Source of the DNA: a virus
IMG/VR virus record: IMGVR_UViG_3300013131_000005
Location: 1 to 41,083 of that record
Reading direction: 5' to 3' (one strand)
Length of the DNA: 41,083 nt
Shown: positions 38,492 through 41,083 of the stretch, piece after piece
Numbering within the stretch: the first letter of the stretch is position 1
How the letters are laid out: the number at the start of each line of letters is the position of its first letter
Position numbers and translations under genes: made by a program
The notes under the pieces: model-generated
Database searches by the model: none
What the model was told of the DNA's origin: nothing
Seen by the model: the letters and a program-made list of their open reading frames with translations, nothing else

Positions 38492-39429
38492 TCACATAGC
38501 CCATAAGCTGACGCGCAGGCCGTCTTCTCATCAAGACATGCCAGCAGATTGAATTGCTTTCCGCCGCGCGTTGTTTTTGCCCACTCGACCACCGTCCAAA
38601 TGGTTTGCTTGGCTGCTTCATGGTTTGACATACCTGGCGCGGGAATAAACGTCGCCGCCATTCGCTTCGAGCAAAGCGCTACCTTACGCTCCCACTCTGC
38701 CTTTTCGGAAATCATTTCAGGAAAGCGCTGGGCGATCTGGCGCAGCTCTTCCTTGTTCACGTTGATGCACGGCATACAGCCGACGCGCGACATGCCTTGC
38801 TTATAGAGCGGATTGGGCTGAATCCCGCGCGATGCGCAATACTCAAACACTTGCGCCGCCGTCCATTCGACCAAAGGACGGAACGCCCACATCTTTGGGT
38901 TAAGACGCTCGATCTTTTTCGCATCCTTGCGCGCTTGGCTTTCGTCACGGCGCACCCCTTGCCAGCTCAATACCTGATGCCCGGCATCTATTAGTTCGAG
39001 CTGGAACTCAACAGCCATATTCCGCTTCAGCTCTTCGGTGCAGAACTGTGCTTTTCGGCTCGGAAAGCGCCCCTTCCACATGCACAGGTCAAGGAATGGA
39101 TTGCCGGTAGGGTGCAACGCAGCAAGCGCTCTGCGCTTGGATTTGTTGCTCCAGCGCAGGCGGGTGCCGTTCTTGCGCCCATTGCGCTGATCGCGCGCGA
39201 TGAACATGCGCTTGCGGGCTATCTGCTCTGAAAAATCAGCCTTCAGTCGATGGATGGTGATGTCAAGCGCAGCCTCAAGGTAGTCAAGATACTCATAGAC
39301 GGCCTGATGCTCGTTCCCTGTGTCGCAGAAGATCGGAAGAATACTGTCGCGCGAGCAGTTTTCCATAGCGACCAATAACGTCGCCGTACTGTCTTTACCT
39401 CCCGATACTGATACGACGTGCTTAATCAC
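38488..39429 (-). CDS. PAPS-reductase-family adenylating enzyme
   Basis: A 313-residue protein with the ATP-pyrophosphatase loop SGGKDS at residues 9-14, a FCDTGNEH segment, the GVRRDESQAR and WAFRPLVEWTAAQVFEY segments, and CMPCINVNKEEL with two cysteines near residue 220. This is the PAPS reductase/sulfate adenylyltransferase subunit-2/DndC-like family, which binds ATP and activates or transfers sulfur. Several phages carry such genes in the early region, where roles in DNA or base modification, or evasion of host sulfur-based systems, are suspected. Overlaps on both sides place it in the early leftward operon. Confidence 0.88.
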   Translation of the reverse strand: MIKHVVSVSGGKDSTATLLVAMENCSRDSILPIFCDTGNEHQAVYEYLDYLEAALDITIHRLKADFSEQIARKRMFIARDQRNGRKNGTRLRWSNKSKRRALAALHPTGNPFLDLCMWKGRFPSRKAQFCTEELKRNMAVEFQLELIDAGHQVLSWQGVRRDESQARKDAKKIERLNPKMWAFRPLVEWTAAQVFEYCASRGIQPNPLYKQGMSRVGCMPCINVNKEELRQIAQRFPEMISEKAEWERKVALCSKRMAATFIPAPGMSNHEAAKQTIWTVVEWAKTTRGGKQFNLLACLDEKTACASAYGLCE

Positions 39430-39749
39430 GCCGCCTTCCTTTCGCGCAGCTCGAACAGCCCGTCATGCTCTGGATGCAGCAGTAGATACAGCCTGGATAG
39501 GTTTGGGATGCAGTGGTCATTGATCTTCCATGTGCCGTCTCCGATCTCGCAGATGTTTGAGCGATGGCGCATCACCTCTACGATGGTGCGAGCCGAGTAA
39601 TGTCGGTATCCGCTATCGACAACGCGCTGGGCGCTGGCCTCGAAGTATTCGTAGATGTGCCAGTTGGCAGTTATCCAGTCGAAGAAATTTTTACTGAACT
39701 GCTCTGGGTTGAGTAAGACGGCGGCTCGGGCTTGTTCGAGTGTGCTCAT
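39426..39749 (-). CDS. Hypothetical early protein (107 aa)
   Basis: An aromatic-rich, mixed alpha/beta protein with FSKNFFDWITANWHIYEYFEA near the start and SNICEIGDGTWKINDHCIPNLSRLYL later, which suggests a winged-helix or small ligand-binding fold. It overlaps the helicase-loader-like gene upstream and the PAPS-reductase-like gene downstream. Not identified further. Confidence 0.7.
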   Translation of the reverse strand: MSTLEQARAAVLLNPEQFSKNFFDWITANWHIYEYFEASAQRVVDSGYRHYSARTIVEVMRHRSNICEIGDGTWKINDHCIPNLSRLYLLLHPEHDGLFELRERKAA

Positions 39750-40420
39750 GCCACCACCTTTTGCTTTAGCGCATCCTTCATCGCTTGGATGCGTGCGAAT
39801 GACTCTTCCGCGCTCGGAAGCTTGTATTCCAGCGCCATCTTCTCTTCGCCAGCAGATTTCAGCATGGGCGCGATCTTCTCTGGCGGCAGCAGGCTTATTG
39901 CGTGGTCGGCGCTCAATCGTCCGAGTCGAACGGCTTCAGCTAGTGCCGCATCGCGCCCTTCCTTGCCCTGCCCGAGAGACGGGAACCATGAAGGCTTGAT
40001 GCCGTTTCGCTTGTTTGCCTCTACGATGCGGGAGTAGGACTCCTTAAATGCCATACGCGCAGCGATCTTGTCGCCAGACTCCAATAGCGGCCTTGCGACA
40101 CTGAGCGCTTCCGACATTTCCTGCGTCATCACGGCGCTGGCATATTCGTCCATCGGAATCATCGCCCACGCCTCATCCGCACCTAGCCGACCGTCTGGAC
40201 GCATTGCATCGATGATCTCGATGATGCTGGCCGGTTTCGGAGCAAAGCGCCCCTCCGCGCATTTCAGGTATTGCCCGAATGCCTGCTCTACATCAGGAAG
40301 CTCGTAACCTGCCAGCAGATTCCACCAAAGTCCGACAGTTTCAGTTGTCGCGGTCTTTTCGTAGATGGCAAGCGTTGCTTGCATCATCTTCAGGAACTTC
40401 GCCTTGTCTAATTCACGCAT
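39746..40420 (-). CDS. P-like helicase loader
   Basis: A 224-residue helical protein with MMQATLAIYEKTATTETVGLWW, then DVEQAFGQYLKCAEGRFAPKPASIIEIID, a pattern seen in phage helicase loaders (P-like and G39P-like), and an ending with long Lys/Glu helices. Its ATG overlaps the initiator stop by eight bases. Order (initiator with iterons, then loader) matches lambda O-P. The role as loader of the host replicative helicase is inferred. Confidence 0.65.
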   Translation of the reverse strand: MRELDKAKFLKMMQATLAIYEKTATTETVGLWWNLLAGYELPDVEQAFGQYLKCAEGRFAPKPASIIEIIDAMRPDGRLGADEAWAMIPMDEYASAVMTQEMSEALSVARPLLESGDKIAARMAFKESYSRIVEANKRNGIKPSWFPSLGQGKEGRDAALAEAVRLGRLSADHAISLLPPEKIAPMLKSAGEEKMALEYKLPSAEESFARIQAMKDALKQKVVA

Positions 40421-41083
40421 TGACCACCTCCGCCTCGATTACTTTTTCGCCGCCACCAAGAAACTCTGCCGCCACCTGCTCGTTGTGCTTTGCGATCTGC
40501 TCCGCTCGCGTACCAGACCTCTGCTGGTCTGGTTTCGGCGCATACGGCATCTGCCAGCCCTTTAGAATCGCCGTATTCAAGCAAGCAACTGGGTCGTGCC
40601 CGGCTGTGTGCAATTTCTCCAGCTCCACGATCAGCAATGACTCAGCTTGATCTGTCATAGGCTTCTTCATCGCCTTGCGGTGCGCCTTGAAATCCGACAG
40701 AACTTTCTCAGGAAGCCAGTCCGGCAGATCACGCACTGGTTTATTGGCAGTAGCTTTATTGGTGGTTAATGGTGGTTCGGGTGTCATGGGTGCTAGGGGT
40801 TGCGCGCATCCATGCAAGGGGTCGTGCGCATCCATGCTAGGGGTAGCATCGGCGCTAGGGGTCGCATCCATGCTAGGGGTTTCAACGAATCTTGTCGCCA
40901 CCATCCTGTACCTGCGAGTTGCGGATGGAGCACCGCCGTCATGGTTTCCGATGACCTGCAAATATCCCTCTTCGATGAACTTATGGATGATTCTGCGTGC
41001 CTGGCTTTCGCTGACGTTGATCTTCTTGGCTATACCGGAGATCGATGGGTACAAGTTCAAACCTTTGTCGTCGCACCAGTCGG
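40413..41083 (-). CDS. O-like replication initiator, C-terminal part
   Basis: The bulk of the initiator gene; its start lies at 202 across the circle. The N-terminal third is a winged-helix DNA-binding domain (SISGIAKKINVSESQARRI). The middle contains short Pro-Ser-Met-Asp-Ala repeats encoded by the origin iterons. The C-terminus has DWLPEKVLSDFKAHRKAMKKP and LHTAGHDPVACLNTAILKGW, which probably contacts the loader and helicase, as in lambda O. The two parts make 249 residues. The repeats shift reading frame, so the DNA, not the peptide, is conserved there. Confidence 0.78.
   Translation of the reverse strand, partial: DWCDDKGLNLYPSISGIAKKINVSESQARRIIHKFIEEGYLQVIGNHDGGAPSATRRYRMVATRFVETPSMDATPSADATPSMDAHDPLHGCAQPLAPMTPEPPLTTNKATANKPVRDLPDWLPEKVLSDFKAHRKAMKKPMTDQAESLLIVELEKLHTAGHDPVACLNTAILKGWQMPYAPKPDQQRSGTRAEQIAKHNEQVAAEFLGGGEKVIEAEVVNA
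40783..40880. other. Candidate replication origin: five iterons inside the initiator gene
   Basis: Five 18-bp repeats of CGCATCCATGCTAGGGGT lie at 40863-40880, 40845-40862, 40827-40844, 40805-40822 and 40783-40800, all in one orientation. Spacing is 18, 18, 22 and 22 bp. An A/T-richer stretch (40739-40780) lies on the downstream side of the gene, as at lambda ori within O. Repeat position in the initiator gene supports an origin; function is inferred. Confidence 0.7.
40961..41083. repeat. Direct terminal repeat, right copy
   Basis: Identical to 1-123. See the left copy: the duplicated part codes for the middle of the initiator's N-terminal domain, so only one copy is present in the natural genome if it is circular. 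Confidence 0.95.

Overview
The window is the whole genome of a temperate tailed phage, linearised inside a gene. Bases 1-123 are repeated exactly at 40961-41083, so the unit is a circle of 40,960 bp. A short tail is likely: there is no tape-measure, tail-tube or sheath gene, while P22-like portal and head-completion proteins and a giant internal virion protein are present. The host is probably a proteobacterium; a 21-bp match to the 3' end of a tRNA of leucine type, seen in Betaproteobacteria, lies beside the integrase gene, but this is inference. Gene order and protein families resemble the Bordetella BPP-1 group of diversity-generating phages.

Switch and rightward early operon (about 650-10282, + strand): a CI-like repressor and a Cro-like protein flank three spaced operator-like sites. 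The repressor is followed by a two-gene moron (membrane protein and lipoprotein) and a terminator. A second copy of the operator-promoter module (1915-1955) then drives a rightward operon: a variable DUF1566-like protein, small proteins, a RecT/Bet annealase, a YqaJ-type exonuclease, a second variable DUF1566-like protein, Avd, template repeat, reverse transcriptase, SSB, an excisionase-like protein, a candidate attP and a tyrosine integrase.

Leftward strand (41083 down to 10288, plus 649 to 1 across the junction): Cro, a ribbon-helix-helix protein, an O-like initiator containing five iterons, a P-like helicase loader, a PAPS-reductase-like enzyme, DUF1367, DUF1364 and DUF1064 proteins, small and large terminase, portal, scaffold, capsid, adaptor proteins, ejection-type proteins including a 2,791-residue polyvalent protein, the tail fibre, a second DGR, a tail-fibre-assembly-like protein and the lysis genes.

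The main result is that this one genome carries two complete and separate diversity-generating retroelements (DGRs). DGR1 (+ strand, early operon) has one template and two variable repeats in two small DUF1566-like proteins outside the structural module. DGR2 (- strand, late operon) diversifies the C-terminus of the tail fibre. In all three template/variable pairs every mismatch falls on a template adenine: 15, 20 and 16 substitutions, with no others. Each DGR has its own Avd and its own reverse transcriptase with a [YF]xDD-type active site.
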